The position numbers and the translations under genes are program-made. A stretch of DNA of 64,000 nt, taken from assembly GCF_020622265.1 (NCBI RefSeq), contig NZ_JACNMQ010000004.1, positions 310,001 through 374,000 of the forward strand, read 5' to 3'. The stretch comes from Halomonas sp. M20. Its GTDB lineage: Bacteria; Pseudomonadota; Gammaproteobacteria; Pseudomonadales; Halomonadaceae. How positions within the stretch are numbered: the first letter of the stretch is position 1; every line of letters starts with the position of its first letter. Shown one piece after another: positions 25,601 to 34,899 of the stretch. Under the pieces are notes generated by a model. That model made no database searches. It saw only the letters and a program-made list of their open reading frames with translations, and had not been told where the DNA came from.

Positions 25601-26263
25601 TCAATGATGGAAGCGATCCGCTACCTGCCTTGCCAACTCTCTGATCCCATCCCAATCTTCTGCATCGATCAATTTCTTGGGAGTGATCCAGGAGCCACCT
25701 ACACACATGACGTTGGGCAGTGCGAGATAACTCTCGGCGTTATCCATGGTGATGCCACCGGTAGGACAAAAACGTGCCTCGGGAATCGGTGCAGCGAAGG
25801 ATTTAAGCGCCGCTACCCCGCCGCTGGCCTCCGCCGGGAAGAACTTGAAGCGCCGATAGCCATACTGCCAGCCGGCCATCAGCTCGGAAACGGTGGCGAC
25901 TCCCGGTAACATCGGCACAGGGCTGCTCACGCCATACCGATAGAGGGTATCCGTCGCCCCGGGGGTAACCACGAAGTCAGCCCCTGCCTGTTCAGCCTGA
26001 CGATATTGCGCCGGGGTCAGCACGGTGCCTGCACCGACACAGGCGCGAGGCAGTGCCTCGTTCATGCGTTTGAGCGCCTCCAGGGCGCAGTCGGTACGCA
26101 GGGTCAATTCGATCACCGCTAGACCACCTTCTACCAGGGCACGGCCCAGGGGTATCGCATCTTCCAGTCGCTCAATCGTCACCACCGGGATGACTTCGGC
26201 TCTAAGGCAGATGCTATCGAGCTCCGTGGTGCGGGTCGAAGGTAGTTGCTTTTCGGTACTCAT
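25601..26263 (-). CDS. eda: 2-dehydro-3-deoxyphosphogluconate aldolase (KDPG/KHG aldolase)
   Basis: Class I aldolase of 220 residues that splits KDPG to pyruvate and glyceraldehyde-3-phosphate, the last step of the Entner-Doudoroff pathway. The Schiff-base lysine is in RRFKFFPAEASGG (about Lys140) and the catalytic glutamate in VIELTLRT (about Glu52). The phosphate-binding end is FCPTGGI. It is the third gene of a zwf-pgl-eda operon, starting 25 bases after pgl. The pathway gene edd is not in the window. Regulation by HexR is likely from the divergent hexR and family knowledge. Confidence 0.95.
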   Translation of the reverse strand: MSTEKQLPSTRTTELDSICLRAEVIPVVTIERLEDAIPLGRALVEGGLAVIELTLRTDCALEALKRMNEALPRACVGAGTVLTPAQYRQAEQAGADFVVTPGATDTLYRYGVSSPVPMLPGVATVSELMAGWQYGYRRFKFFPAEASGGVAALKSFAAPIPEARFCPTGGITMDNAESYLALPNVMCVGGSWITPKKLIDAEDWDGIRELARQVADRFHH

Positions 26264-26287
26264 GGTTTACTCCACTAGAAATTCGGC

Positions 26288-26977
26288 TCAGGGCGCCCAG
26301 TAAATAGCAATCGGACAACTCAAGAAAACACGGATGGGCAATTCCCGCACGTCATCGCCTCCCATGGCCCGGGCCAATACCGCCCGCTTGTCGTCGCCGA
26401 CGATGTGCAGCATATGGCGTCTTGCCCGATGCAGCCAGCCCGCGCTCACGGTAATGCGCGGCTGCGGCACACTGGGAGCGCGCACCGCGACCGTTGCTTC
26501 ATCGGTACTCAGCGCCAGGCCCAGTTCGCCGCTGTCGGGAAACAGCGAGGCAGTATGGCCATCCCCACCCATGCCCAACACGACAGCACTCGCCGGCCAG
26601 GAAAGCCCGGCAAGACGCTCGGCAACTTCTATCGCGCCTTCTTCCGGGGTACCGTGGGCCGTGGTCAGGGGATGAAAATGCGCCTTGGCGGCAGGCCCTT
26701 GAAGCAGATGCTCCCGTACCAACCGGGCATTGCTGTCCTGATGCGCCTCACCGACCCAACGCTCGTCGACAAGGGCCACATCGACCCGCTCCCAGGGCAA
26801 ATCCACCGCGGCAAGCCGGGTAAAGAACGGTACCGGCGTCGAACCACCGGAGACCAGCAGCAACACCCGCTCCTGGTTGGACAGATCGATCGCCAGCGCA
26901 CTGGCAACGGACTCCGCCAGTTGCATCGCCAGGTGTTCACGCGGCGGTGAGACTTTTTCAGAGGCGGATGCACTCAT
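26288..26977 (-). CDS. pgl: 6-phosphogluconolactonase
   Basis: Cytosolic lactonase of 229 residues that hydrolyses 6-phosphogluconolactone made by Zwf. Family motifs are LLVSGGSTPVPFF near residue 40, VDERWVGEAHQDSN near residue 70 and GMGGDGHTASLFP near residue 137. Length is typical for the SOL/DevB type. Its ATG overlaps the zwf stop by one base (TGATG), showing translational coupling. The order zwf-pgl-eda is the standard one in pseudomonads and relatives. Confidence 0.95.
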   Translation of the reverse strand: MSASASEKVSPPREHLAMQLAESVASALAIDLSNQERVLLLVSGGSTPVPFFTRLAAVDLPWERVDVALVDERWVGEAHQDSNARLVREHLLQGPAAKAHFHPLTTAHGTPEEGAIEVAERLAGLSWPASAVVLGMGGDGHTASLFPDSGELGLALSTDEATVAVRAPSVPQPRITVSAGWLHRARRHMLHIVGDDKRAVLARAMGGDDVRELPIRVFLSCPIAIYWAP

Positions 26978-28467
26978 CAGTAATCCTCGTACCAGGAACG
27001 GCCATCCTGAGTGATCATGGCAATCGATGCTACCGGCCCCCAGGAACCCGCGGGATACCGGCGCGGCGGCAACTCGATTTCATCCCAGGCGGCTACCAGA
27101 CGATCCGCCCAACGCCAGGCGTATTCGACCTCGTCCCGGCGCACGAACAGGTACTGCTGGCCTTTCATGACCTCCAGCAGGAGGCGTTCGTAGGCATCGG
27201 GAATACGCGATTTGGGAAAAGCACTATTGAAATCGAGATGCAGGGGCCCCGGACGCAGGCGCATGCCCTTATCGAGCCCGCCATCCTTGGTCAGCACCTG
27301 TAGAGCGATGCCCTCTTCCGGCTGTAGACGAATGATCAGCTTGTTGGAAGCCAGGCTGCGCTGATCCGGGTCGAAGATGTAGTGCGCCTGCTGACGAAAA
27401 TGAATGACGATCTGGGAGAGCTTCTCTGGCATGCGCTTGCCGGTGCGTAGATAGAACGGTACGCCCGCCCAGCGCCAGTTGGCCACTTCGGTGCGCATGG
27501 CGACGAAGGTTTCGGTATGGCTATCCGCGTTGGCCCCCTCTTCCTCCAGATAGCCCGGCACGCTGGTACCCTCGATCGAGCCGGCAATGTACTGACCGCG
27601 CACCACATCCCGCGGGATCGATTCGCGACTGAACGGTTTGAGCGCCTTGAGCACCTTGACCTTTTCGTCGCGAATGGCATCCGCATCGAGATTGGACGGC
27701 GGATCCATGGCAATCAGACACAAGAGCTGCAGCAGATGGTTCTGCACCATGTCCCGCAGCTGGCCGGCCTTGTCGAAATAGCCCCAGCGCCCTTCGATGC
27801 CGACTTGTTCGGCAACGGTGATCTCGACGTGGGAAATATGATTCTGATTCCACTGGGTGCCGAACAGCGGATTGGCGAAACGCATCGCGATCAGATTCTG
27901 AACGGTTTCCTTACCCAGGTAGTGATCGATGCGATAGATGCGCGATTCGGGAAATACTGCGCCGATGGCATCGTTGATTTCCTGAGAGGACTCGAGATCG
28001 TAGCCAATGGGTTTTTCCACTACCACTCGAGTCTCGTCGTCAAGGCTGCCGCTTTTGTGCAGGTTACGACAGATATCGCCGAAGATGCTTGCCGGTACCG
28101 CCATATACACCGTCATGGGACGACTATCTTTTTCTTTCGAAGCACTCTCTCGCCACTGTCGAATAGCCTTAAAGCCTTCTACATCCTTGAAGTCGAGCTG
28201 TAGATAATCGAGACGTTCGAGAAAGCGCTGAATACACTCCTGCTCCAGTGATTCTGGCTTGACGTAGGTCTTCAGCGTCTTGTGTACCTGTTTGCGGAAG
28301 GCGTCCGTATCCATTTCCTGGCGTGCAAGTCCCAGAATGCGCGTACCGCTGGCCAGCAGATTGTCTCGATCCAAGTGATAAAGTGCCGGATACAGCTTAC
28401 GCAGCGATAGATCGCCCAAGCCACCGAACAAGGCAAGATCGACATCGGATGTGGAGTCTTGAACCAT
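26977..28467 (-). CDS. zwf: Glucose-6-phosphate 1-dehydrogenase
   Basis: Enzyme of 496 residues converting glucose-6-phosphate to 6-phosphogluconolactone with reduction of NADP+ or NAD+, feeding the Entner-Doudoroff and pentose phosphate routes. The coenzyme loop is [12 protein letters not shown] (residues 14-25), the EKP motif is at 151-153 and the substrate-binding RIDHYLGK at 179-186. Length and motifs are complete. It is the first gene of zwf-pgl-eda and diverges from hexR, with 213 bases between, where a palindromic site is found. Redox supply for osmotic and oxidative stress is a usual role in halophiles. Confidence 0.96.
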   Translation of the reverse strand: MVQDSTSDVDLALFGGLGDLSLRKLYPALYHLDRDNLLASGTRILGLARQEMDTDAFRKQVHKTLKTYVKPESLEQECIQRFLERLDYLQLDFKDVEGFKAIRQWRESASKEKDSRPMTVYMAVPASIFGDICRNLHKSGSLDDETRVVVEKPIGYDLESSQEINDAIGAVFPESRIYRIDHYLGKETVQNLIAMRFANPLFGTQWNQNHISHVEITVAEQVGIEGRWGYFDKAGQLRDMVQNHLLQLLCLIAMDPPSNLDADAIRDEKVKVLKALKPFSRESIPRDVVRGQYIAGSIEGTSVPGYLEEEGANADSHTETFVAMRTEVANWRWAGVPFYLRTGKRMPEKLSQIVIHFRQQAHYIFDPDQRSLASNKLIIRLQPEEGIALQVLTKDGGLDKGMRLRPGPLHLDFNSAFPKSRIPDAYERLLLEVMKGQQYLFVRRDEVEYAWRWADRLVAAWDEIELPPRRYPAGSWGPVASIAMITQDGRSWYEDY

Positions 28468-28486
28468 GAATCACCCCTCAAAATTC

Positions 28487-28500
28487 TGGTTAAATTACCA
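28487..28500. promoter_or_regulatory. Candidate HexR operator upstream of zwf
   Basis: The imperfect palindrome TGGTTAAATTACCA lies 20 bases upstream of the zwf ATG in the zwf-hexR intergenic region. It resembles the HexR consensus, which has TGTAA and TTACA arms around an AT-rich centre, but differs at the arm ends and is one base shorter. A role in KDPG-relieved repression of zwf is inferred. Confidence 0.4.
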
Positions 28501-28680
28501 ATAAAGTACGTCACGGATGCTTCATATCGCAAATAGTTTGGTAACTTTGACAAAAATATGCCGATAATTAACGTTTTGATCTTTTTATCAGGATAGTGTC
28601 AAGTTAGAGTAACGAGTTCCTCGTCAAACCACTACATCACAGTATGGTAGGAATCATTCCATGGTAAAGAACGCCGCCTG

Positions 28681-29538
28681 ATGTCCAGCCATGATCTTCT
28701 GGATCGCATTCGCCAGCGCCTGGAGACGCTGAATCGTTCCGAGCGCAAGGTGGCGGAAGTCATTCTTGCGGATCCACTGACCGCCACAGGGTTGAGCATC
28801 GCTACTCTTGCTCAGCGCGCGTTAGTCAGCGAACCCACCGTGAATCGTTTTTGCCGCAGCTTCGAAACCAAGGGCTATCCCGATTTCAAGATAAAACTGG
28901 CCCAGAGCCTGGCGGGTGGCACCCCCTATATCAGCCGCAACGTGGAGCCCGAAGACAATGCGGCCAGCTATGCGGACAAGATATTCGGTGCCAGTATCGT
29001 GGCCTTGGATGACGCCCGACGTGCTCTCGATCCCCGCAGCATCGAACAGGCCGTGGATTATCTCATCCAAGCCAAGCAGATCAGCTTCTTCGGGCTGGGT
29101 GCCTCTGGCCCCGTGGCCCAGGATGCCCAGCACAAGTTCTTTCGCTTCAACTTGCCTGTGATGGCCTACGAAGACGTACTGATGCAGCGCATGGTGGCCG
29201 CGGCCAGCCATACCGGCGATGTCATCGTGATCATTTCCTATACCGGACGCACCCGGGAACTGGTGGACATCGCCGAGCTAGGGCGTAACAACGGTGCGGT
29301 AGTGCTTGGCATCACCGCGCCGGCATCGCCTCTAGCCGCTCAATGCACTGAAACCCTGGAAGTCGTCACCCCGGAAGATACCGATGTCTACATGCCCATG
29401 ACCTCCCGCATGATTCATCTGGCCCTGATCGACGTGCTGGCTACCGGCGTGACCTTGCGCCGGGGCGAGGGATTCCTGCCGCATCTCAAGAAGATCAAGG
29501 AAAGCCTGCGAGCGACCCGTTACCCCCATGAAACGTGA
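28681..29538 (+). CDS. hexR: HexR, MurR/RpiR-family regulator of central sugar metabolism
   Basis: Regulator of 285 residues. The N-terminal RpiR helix-turn-helix covers about residues 1-77 ([20 protein letters not shown], then [22 protein letters not shown]). The SIS sugar-phosphate domain covers about 120-260 ([40 protein letters not shown]-like). HexR senses KDPG and controls zwf, eda, edd and related genes. Its divergence from zwf and the high match to the known family make the call firm. A clear Shine-Dalgarno is not obvious (GTAAAGAAC precedes), so the start could be slightly different. Confidence 0.93.
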   Translation: MSSHDLLDRIRQRLETLNRSERKVAEVILADPLTATGLSIATLAQRALVSEPTVNRFCRSFETKGYPDFKIKLAQSLAGGTPYISRNVEPEDNAASYADKIFGASIVALDDARRALDPRSIEQAVDYLIQAKQISFFGLGASGPVAQDAQHKFFRFNLPVMAYEDVLMQRMVAAASHTGDVIVIISYTGRTRELVDIAELGRNNGAVVLGITAPASPLAAQCTETLEVVTPEDTDVYMPMTSRMIHLALIDVLATGVTLRRGEGFLPHLKKIKESLRATRYPHET

Positions 29539-29561
29539 GCCGGCAACTAGCGCCCGGCTTT
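29538..29561 (+). terminator. Weak hairpin after hexR
   Basis: AGCCGG (29538-29543) pairs with CCGGCT (29554-29559) across a ten-base loop, followed by only TTT. It directly abuts the hexR stop and could end that transcript before the pigment cluster, but the U-tract is poor. Confidence 0.35.
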
Positions 29562-29671
29562 ACCGACACCCCTGTTCGCCATGCCGCCCTCCCGGTAGCC
29601 TATCCCGGTAGAGTCGCGTAGGGTATGCGCGTTGCGCTGACGGCGCCTGAAACCAGGGAACAAGATGCTCG

Positions 29672-30373
29672 ATGAATGACGCCCCGCTTATCCTCGAGGA
29701 CTGGCGCGCTTGGTACCCGGGGCGCACCCCGGCCCGTGATCCACGTCTATCCGTTGAAGAGCGCCCCGCCGCTTCCCGAGTGGCGCCCATGCTGCGCCGC
29801 CGACTCAACAATTCAGGACGTGCCGTCTGTGACATGCTGGCGGAGCTCGACCCAGCGGCGGAGTGTGTGCTTCTTCATGCCTCACGCCACGGCGACTCGG
29901 AGCGCACCCTGGAGATGCTCTATGCCCTCAACGAGGATATACCGCTTTCACCGGCTCGCTTTGGCATGGCGGTGCACAATGCGATGATCGGCGTTCACTC
30001 CATCGCCAGCGGCAATCGTCGCTCCCTCCAGGCCATCGCCGCCTCGGGCGCCGAAGTCTCGGCGCTATTCAGCGAGGCGCTGGGCTATCTCATGGAGGGA
30101 GAGAAACAGGTGGTCGCGGTGTTCAGCGATGCCCCCGTGCCGCCTCGGTTTGCCGACCATACTCAAGGACCCTCGAACGCGACGGCGGTCGCCATGCGTC
30201 TCGGAATGAGCGCAGCGGTTTCCGGAGGGCAGTCCCTTACCGCTCACAGTGCCGATGAAGCGACGTGTCATGGGTACCGACCGCTCCAACCCGATGACGT
30301 GATCGCTTGGCTACTCGGTGAAACACCGTTAGTTTGCCCGATTCGCCGCAGAGTATGGAAAATGGCATCATAA
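29672..30373 (+). CDS. Beta-ketoacyl synthase-like chain-length factor (aryl polyene cluster)
   Basis: Protein of 233 residues matching the short ketosynthase-like family (Ketoacyl-synt_2) found in aryl polyene clusters, ApeC-like. It covers only the N-terminal half of a ketosynthase fold. Conserved pieces are LILEDWRAWYPG, LLHASRHGDSERTLEML and SPARFGMAVHNAMIGVHSIAS. The nucleophilic cysteine of true ketosynthases is absent at the equivalent place, so it should act as a chain-length factor partner to the ketosynthase at 41312. It is the first gene of the cluster, 133 bases after hexR. The ribosome site is modest. Confidence 0.88.
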   Translation: MNDAPLILEDWRAWYPGRTPARDPRLSVEERPAASRVAPMLRRRLNNSGRAVCDMLAELDPAAECVLLHASRHGDSERTLEMLYALNEDIPLSPARFGMAVHNAMIGVHSIASGNRRSLQAIAASGAEVSALFSEALGYLMEGEKQVVAVFSDAPVPPRFADHTQGPSNATAVAMRLGMSAAVSGGQSLTAHSADEATCHGYRPLQPDDVIAWLLGETPLVCPIRRRVWKMAS

Positions 30374-30542
30374 TCTCTGACCAACTAGGTCATACTTCGC
30401 TTTGTTGGAGCACTCTCGGTCGCGATGTTGCTCGCGGCTTTGGTCATCTTCATGCCCCAATAATTGCACATGCCCGCAAAGGCCCGGAAAATGAACGCTC
30501 ATTCGGCCTCTATTTCAACCTTGATGGACAAGGACATCGCCC

Positions 30543-30806
30543 ATGGCGAACGCTCTGGAACTTGAACTCAAACACTTGATCATCGACACCCTGGAACTCG
30601 AGGACGTCACTCCGGAAGATATCGGCCGTGATGAACCCTTGTTCGTCGAAGGGCTGGGCCTGGATTCCATCGACGCTCTGGAGCTGGGACTGGCGCTGCA
30701 AAAGACCTACGGCATCAAGCTCGAAGCGGATAGCGAAGAGTCCCGTCGGCACTTTGCCAATCTGAAAAGCCTCGCCGCTCTGGTGGAGGAGAGACGCGTC
30801 GACTAA
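30543..30806 (+). CDS. Acyl carrier protein (aryl polyene cluster)
   Basis: Carrier protein of 87 residues with the phosphopantetheine serine in GLGLDSIDALELGL (Ser42). It resembles ApeE. Polyene chains would be built on this carrier. Enterobacterial APE clusters have two tandem ACP genes, while only one is seen here. A 169-base gap separates it from the chain-length factor gene, the largest gap inside the operon; that gap holds an open frame (30334-30579) overlapping the ACP which I do not regard as coding. An AAGGAC site precedes the ATG. Confidence 0.9.
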   Translation: MANALELELKHLIIDTLELEDVTPEDIGRDEPLFVEGLGLDSIDALELGLALQKTYGIKLEADSEESRRHFANLKSLAALVEERRVD

Positions 30807-30826
30807 TGCGAAAGAAGACGTAGCGC

Positions 30827-31405
30827 ATGACCACTCCGATGAACGCCCCACATCGTGCCCACCGCCCTGTCCCTGCCTCGTTGTTGCTCGGGCTGATGCT
30901 GCTGGCCTGGCCGCTGCTGGTGTTCTTCCTGCTGCCAAGAAATGGCGGTTTGCTGCTGCTGGCATTGGCAGTGGCCCTGATCAGCTGGCGACTCCCTCAA
31001 GGATACAAACGCTGGGGCCTTTTGTTGGCGTTCGTCGTAGTAGCCCTGGCGCTGGCGGGCCACGTGGATATCGGAGTACGCGCCTGGCCAGTGCTGATCA
31101 ATGCTTCGCTCTTCATTCTATTCGCCTGGAGCCTGCGCCATCCACCGAGTCTGATCGAGCAGCTGGCCCGGCGGCAGGAACCCGACCTTCCACCCAGCGG
31201 CGTGCGCTATACTCGTAACGTGACCGTGCTGTGGTGCGGCTTCTTCCTGGTCAACGGCAGCATTGCTCTATGGACCGCGCTCGATGCGGATATAGGGCTT
31301 TGGACCCTGTACAACGGCGGCATTGCTTATGGGTTGAGCGGCGCCCTGTTTGCCGGTGAGTGGTGCATTCGCCAGCGTGTGCGCAGCAAGGTAGCCCATG
31401 ACTGA
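30827..31405 (+). CDS. COG4648 membrane protein (ApeG-like)
   Basis: Inner-membrane protein of 192 residues with about five hydrophobic segments, starting LLLGLMLLAWPLLVFFLLP. The second half, LPPSGVRYTRNVTVLWCGFFLVNGSIALWTAL, is characteristic of COG4648 proteins, which are constant members of aryl polyene clusters (ApeG). Its biochemical role is not established; a scaffold for the membrane-attached pathway is a common suggestion. The stop overlaps the start of the next gene by eight bases. An alternative ATG lies four codons downstream. Confidence 0.87.
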   Translation: MTTPMNAPHRAHRPVPASLLLGLMLLAWPLLVFFLLPRNGGLLLLALAVALISWRLPQGYKRWGLLLAFVVVALALAGHVDIGVRAWPVLINASLFILFAWSLRHPPSLIEQLARRQEPDLPPSGVRYTRNVTVLWCGFFLVNGSIALWTALDADIGLWTLYNGGIAYGLSGALFAGEWCIRQRVRSKVAHD

Positions 31406-33185
31406 CGTCTCTCTTCTCAGCGCCCCCTGGCGCAATGCACCATCGGATCGACCGATTGGCTGGTACTGTGCAGCGCCGCCATCCCAGGCCGCGGTGCCCT
31501 GGTCGATTCTGCATGGCCGTATTGGTGCCTGGCAGGCACTGCTGGATTCTCTAGCGCCGCCAGGTCAGCGTTGGCTCCTGCACTTGCGCGCGCCCCTGGA
31601 ATTTGCCGCTGCCCTGATCGCCTGCTGGGAGCGCGGCGATAGCGTCATGCTGCCCGCGGATGACCGGCCGGAAACCCTGGCCGGCGTGGATCGTGTGACT
31701 GAGGGGCGCCTTGGGGATGCGCCGAGGGGGCACCGTGCCGGCCCTGATGCCGGAACGCCGCGTTGGGGAACACTCGACACGGATGCGCTCGCGCTCTCTT
31801 TATACACCTCCGGCTCCAGCGGTGACCCTCAGCGTCTCGATAAATGCTTTGCCCAGCTGGACGCGGAACTTTCCGTGCAGGCACGCCTCTGGCCCTTGAA
31901 AGGACGACTGGTGATCAGCCAGGTGAGTCATCAGCATATCTACGGCCTGCTGTTTGCCATCTTGCGGCCGCTTTGCGAACGGGCTCTCATGGCCATGAGC
32001 CTGTGCCGCTACCCGGAAACCCTGAGCGACTGGTTGGCGCGTCTAAGCAAGCTGCGTCATTCAACCTCTACAGGCTTATCGTCTGATACACCGAACGTGC
32101 CTTCCGGCGTGGTACTCATCACCGCGCCGCCCCCGCTCGAACGTTTACCCGAAGAGCTGGACTGGCGAGCCGCGCCCCAGATGCTGTCGCGCATACACTC
32201 CTCCGGCGCGCCGCTGTCCCAAGCCGCCAGTGAACACGCCTTGAGGATCCTGGGAGTACCGGTCAGCGAGATCTATGGCAGCTCCGAGACCGGCGGCATC
32301 GCCTGGCGTATTCAACAGCACAATGCATGCTGGACGCCTTTTTCCGGCATCGAGATTCGTGACGATGACCAGGGCACGCTATGGCTGCGCTCACCTTTTC
32401 TGGATACTGCGGACTGGCAGCGTCAGGCTGATCGTATTTCTCTCGAGACGTCGGGTTTTCGCCTGCTGGGCCGCGTCGATCGTATTCTCAAGGTGGGGGG
32501 CAAGCGCCTGTCCTTGACGAGCATGGATCGCACCCTTGGTACTTACCCCGATGTACTTCAAGCACGCACGATCGCCCTGCCAGAGCGTGACACCCGCCTG
32601 GGCGCCATCGTCCAACTGGAGCCGCAGTCGATACCCCAGGATCACACCGCCCGGCGCGCGCTGACAGAAGCTCTGCGTCACCATCTGCTCGAAACGTTCG
32701 AGTCGACGGTAATACCGCGCTACTGGCGCTTCGTCGAGGCCTGGCCCTCCAACTCCCAGGGCAAGCTCTCCGGCACCGTTGTAGCGCATCTTTTCCGCGA
32801 CCTGCAGAGTCGCCGCTTGCCGCGCTGGCTCGGGGTGGAGTTCGAAGGCGATGAGCGCTGCCGTGTGACTCTGGAAGTTCCCGAACGGCTGATCTATGTG
32901 CAGGGGCACTTCGATGCAAAGCCGGTGGTGCCAGGCATCGTCATTGTGCAGTGGGCCATCGAACTTGCCCGGGAGCATCTGGGCTTGCAAGGCGAATTTC
33001 ACCGTCTCGAGCGGATAAAGTTTCCTCGATTGCTGTGCCCTGGCGACCGCGTCGAACTTCTTCTTTTTTTATCCCCGGTTCCGCCCGGGGGCGAACGGAA
33101 CGTCAAGCTGGTATTCACCTTGAAGGGTCGGCAAGCCACCCATGCCAGCGGCAAGGCCCTCTTTTCAAGCATTGGAGATAGATGA
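31398..33185 (+). CDS. AMP-dependent ligase fused to a hot-dog dehydratase (ApeH-ApeI-like)
   Basis: Fusion protein of 595 residues. Residues 1-465 form an ANL adenylation domain: phosphate loop YTSGSSGDPQR (136-146), YGSSETGG (293-300), hinge GRVDRILKVGGKR (358-370) and the catalytic lysine in SNSQGKLSG (Lys456). It should activate an aromatic acid starter as the adenylate and load it on the ACP. Residues 475-595 are a FabA/FabZ-like hot-dog domain with GHFDAKPVVPG at 503-513, in place of a separate ApeI dehydratase. The active-site His505 is present. Coupling is tight on both sides (8-base overlap before, ATGA after). Confidence 0.88.
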   Translation: MTDVSLLSAPWRNAPSDRPIGWYCAAPPSQAAVPWSILHGRIGAWQALLDSLAPPGQRWLLHLRAPLEFAAALIACWERGDSVMLPADDRPETLAGVDRVTEGRLGDAPRGHRAGPDAGTPRWGTLDTDALALSLYTSGSSGDPQRLDKCFAQLDAELSVQARLWPLKGRLVISQVSHQHIYGLLFAILRPLCERALMAMSLCRYPETLSDWLARLSKLRHSTSTGLSSDTPNVPSGVVLITAPPPLERLPEELDWRAAPQMLSRIHSSGAPLSQAASEHALRILGVPVSEIYGSSETGGIAWRIQQHNACWTPFSGIEIRDDDQGTLWLRSPFLDTADWQRQADRISLETSGFRLLGRVDRILKVGGKRLSLTSMDRTLGTYPDVLQARTIALPERDTRLGAIVQLEPQSIPQDHTARRALTEALRHHLLETFESTVIPRYWRFVEAWPSNSQGKLSGTVVAHLFRDLQSRRLPRWLGVEFEGDERCRVTLEVPERLIYVQGHFDAKPVVPGIVIVQWAIELAREHLGLQGEFHRLERIKFPRLLCPGDRVELLLFLSPVPPGGERNVKLVFTLKGRQATHASGKALFSSIGDR

Positions 33186-33949
33186 TGTCGAGCGTCCCGC
33201 CGGCTCGCCCCTGCGTGCTAATTCCCGTTTACAATCACGCCGCAGCGATTACCGCAACCTGCGACGGGGCACGCCATTTGGGAGTTCCATTGTTGCTGGT
33301 GGATGATGGCAGTGACATGATCTGCGCCGACGTACTCGACACCCTCGCCCAGGCACAAGACGTTCACCTTGTGCGCCTGCCGAAAAACCGCGGCAAGGGC
33401 GCGGCAATCAAAGCCGGGCTTCGCGAGGCGGAACGCCAGGGCTTCACCCATGCCCTTCAGATCGATGCGGACAGTCAGCACGATGCCAGAGATTTCCCGG
33501 TATTCCTGGAGGGATTGACCGGCGATCTGCAGGAGCTACGGATCGCCTATCCACGCTTCGATCGAAGTGTGCCCCGGCATCGCTTCTACGCCCGCTACGC
33601 CACCCATGCCCTGGTATGGCTCAATACGCTTTCCTTCACCCTGCGTGACACCATGTGCGGGGTCAAGCTGTACCCGGTTGCCGCGGTCAATCGTCTGGTG
33701 GCGCGCCACGGCTGTGGCGAGCGCATGCAGTTCGACACAGAACTCCCGGTGCGCTGGCTATGGGCCGGGCTCCCGGTGGCGAATCTACCGGTGCGAGTCC
33801 GCTATCCACTGGATGGCGTGTCGCATTTCAATATGTGGCGGGACAATGCGCTACTGGCCGTCATGCATGGGAGACTATTCTGTGGCATGCTGCGACGCCT
33901 GCCACGACTGCTTCTCAAACGACAGAGAACACTGAACCACGTCTCATGA
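33182..33949 (+). CDS. Family 2 glycosyltransferase (aryl polyene cluster)
   Basis: Glycosyltransferase of 255 residues with the GT-A fold. Nucleotide-sugar motifs are CVLIPVYNHAAAI at residues 11-23, VDDGSD around 40-45 and the metal-binding DAD of IDADSQHD at 95-97. No transmembrane anchor is evident. In APE clusters a GT2 protein adds a sugar or similar group to anchor the polyene; in many species it is fused to the acyltransferase (ApeJ), which here is the separate next gene. The start overlaps the ligase stop (ATGA), and its stop overlaps the acyltransferase start likewise. Confidence 0.88.
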   Translation: MMSSVPPARPCVLIPVYNHAAAITATCDGARHLGVPLLLVDDGSDMICADVLDTLAQAQDVHLVRLPKNRGKGAAIKAGLREAERQGFTHALQIDADSQHDARDFPVFLEGLTGDLQELRIAYPRFDRSVPRHRFYARYATHALVWLNTLSFTLRDTMCGVKLYPVAAVNRLVARHGCGERMQFDTELPVRWLWAGLPVANLPVRVRYPLDGVSHFNMWRDNALLAVMHGRLFCGMLRRLPRLLLKRQRTLNHVS

Positions 33950-34899
33950 GCCACTCTTCCGACGCCTCCCACCACTGGGCACGCATTCAGGAATCCGGCT
34001 CCGTGGCCGGCATGCGCCTCATGGTGTGGATTCGCCGTCATCTCGGGCGCCTGCCCTTTCGGGCAATGCTCGGTCCGGTCATCCTCTATTACTATCTTGG
34101 TCGAGCACTGCCTCGACGCGCGTCGCGCCGATATCTCGAGCGTATCTGGCCATTGTATGCCGGGTCGCCACCGCGCTGGAAACGGTGGCTCGGTCTCAAG
34201 CATTTCATGGCCTTCGGCCAGTCCCTGATGGACAAGGTGGATGCCTGGAGTGGCATACCTGTTGAAGTGTACGTGCCCCAGGAGGATCGCGCATGCCTGG
34301 ATCAGGCCATTCGCAGTGGCCGGGGTGGCCTGATGCTGGTATCCCATATCGGCAATCTGGAAATCTGCAGCGCCATGAGCGATAACCGGGAGGATTTTCA
34401 TGTCACCCAGCTCATGCACACCCGCAATTCGCAAAAGTTCAACCAGCTGCTCGATCGTTCTATCCTGAGACGCGGCCCGGAGATCATCGAGGTGACCGAG
34501 ATCACCCCGGCGACGGCCATGGCCCTGGCGGAGCGCATCAACGCCGGCGGATTCGTGGTAATCGCCGCGGATCGTGTGCCGATCAACGAAGGCGGCCGGG
34601 TACGCCATATCGATTTTCTTGGTGCATCGGCGCCGTTTCCCGAAGGCCCCTTCTGGCTGGCGGCGTTGCTACGCTGCCCGATCTATACCATGAGTTGCCT
34701 ACGGGAAAACCAGGCGCATCGGATCGAGTTCCAGCCCTTCGACGACACCACTCATCTACGACGGGCCGATCGCGAAGCCTGGCGCGAGGATGCCATGCAG
34801 CGTTACGTTGCCTGGCTTACGGATCAATGCCGCCGCTACCCGTTGCAGTGGTTCAACTTCTTTCCCTACTGGCAGGTGGATGACCGACATGCTGGCTGA
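33946..34899 (+). CDS. LpxL/HtrB-like lysophospholipid acyltransferase (aryl polyene cluster)
   Basis: Acyltransferase of 317 residues. The H-x4-E motif is in VSHIGNLEI (His134, Glu139), and a substrate region follows (ADRVPINEGG; FPEGPFWLAALLRCPIY). A hydrophobic anchor lies near residues 37-52. It would transfer the polyene acyl group to a glycosyl or lipid acceptor in the inner membrane. The frame is open well upstream within the GT gene, but the ATG overlapping the GT stop gives the family N-terminus SHHWARIQESGS, seen in APE acyltransferases. Translationally coupled to both neighbours. Confidence 0.88.
   Translation: MSHSSDASHHWARIQESGSVAGMRLMVWIRRHLGRLPFRAMLGPVILYYYLGRALPRRASRRYLERIWPLYAGSPPRWKRWLGLKHFMAFGQSLMDKVDAWSGIPVEVYVPQEDRACLDQAIRSGRGGLMLVSHIGNLEICSAMSDNREDFHVTQLMHTRNSQKFNQLLDRSILRRGPEIIEVTEITPATAMALAERINAGGFVVIAADRVPINEGGRVRHIDFLGASAPFPEGPFWLAALLRCPIYTMSCLRENQAHRIEFQPFDDTTHLRRADREAWREDAMQRYVAWLTDQCRRYPLQWFNFFPYWQVDDRHAG

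Noticed and set aside
30334-30579. Frame bridging the gap between chain-length factor and ACP
   Set aside because: Overlaps the end of one and the beginning of the other clear gene in a different frame, has no ribosome site and no family match.
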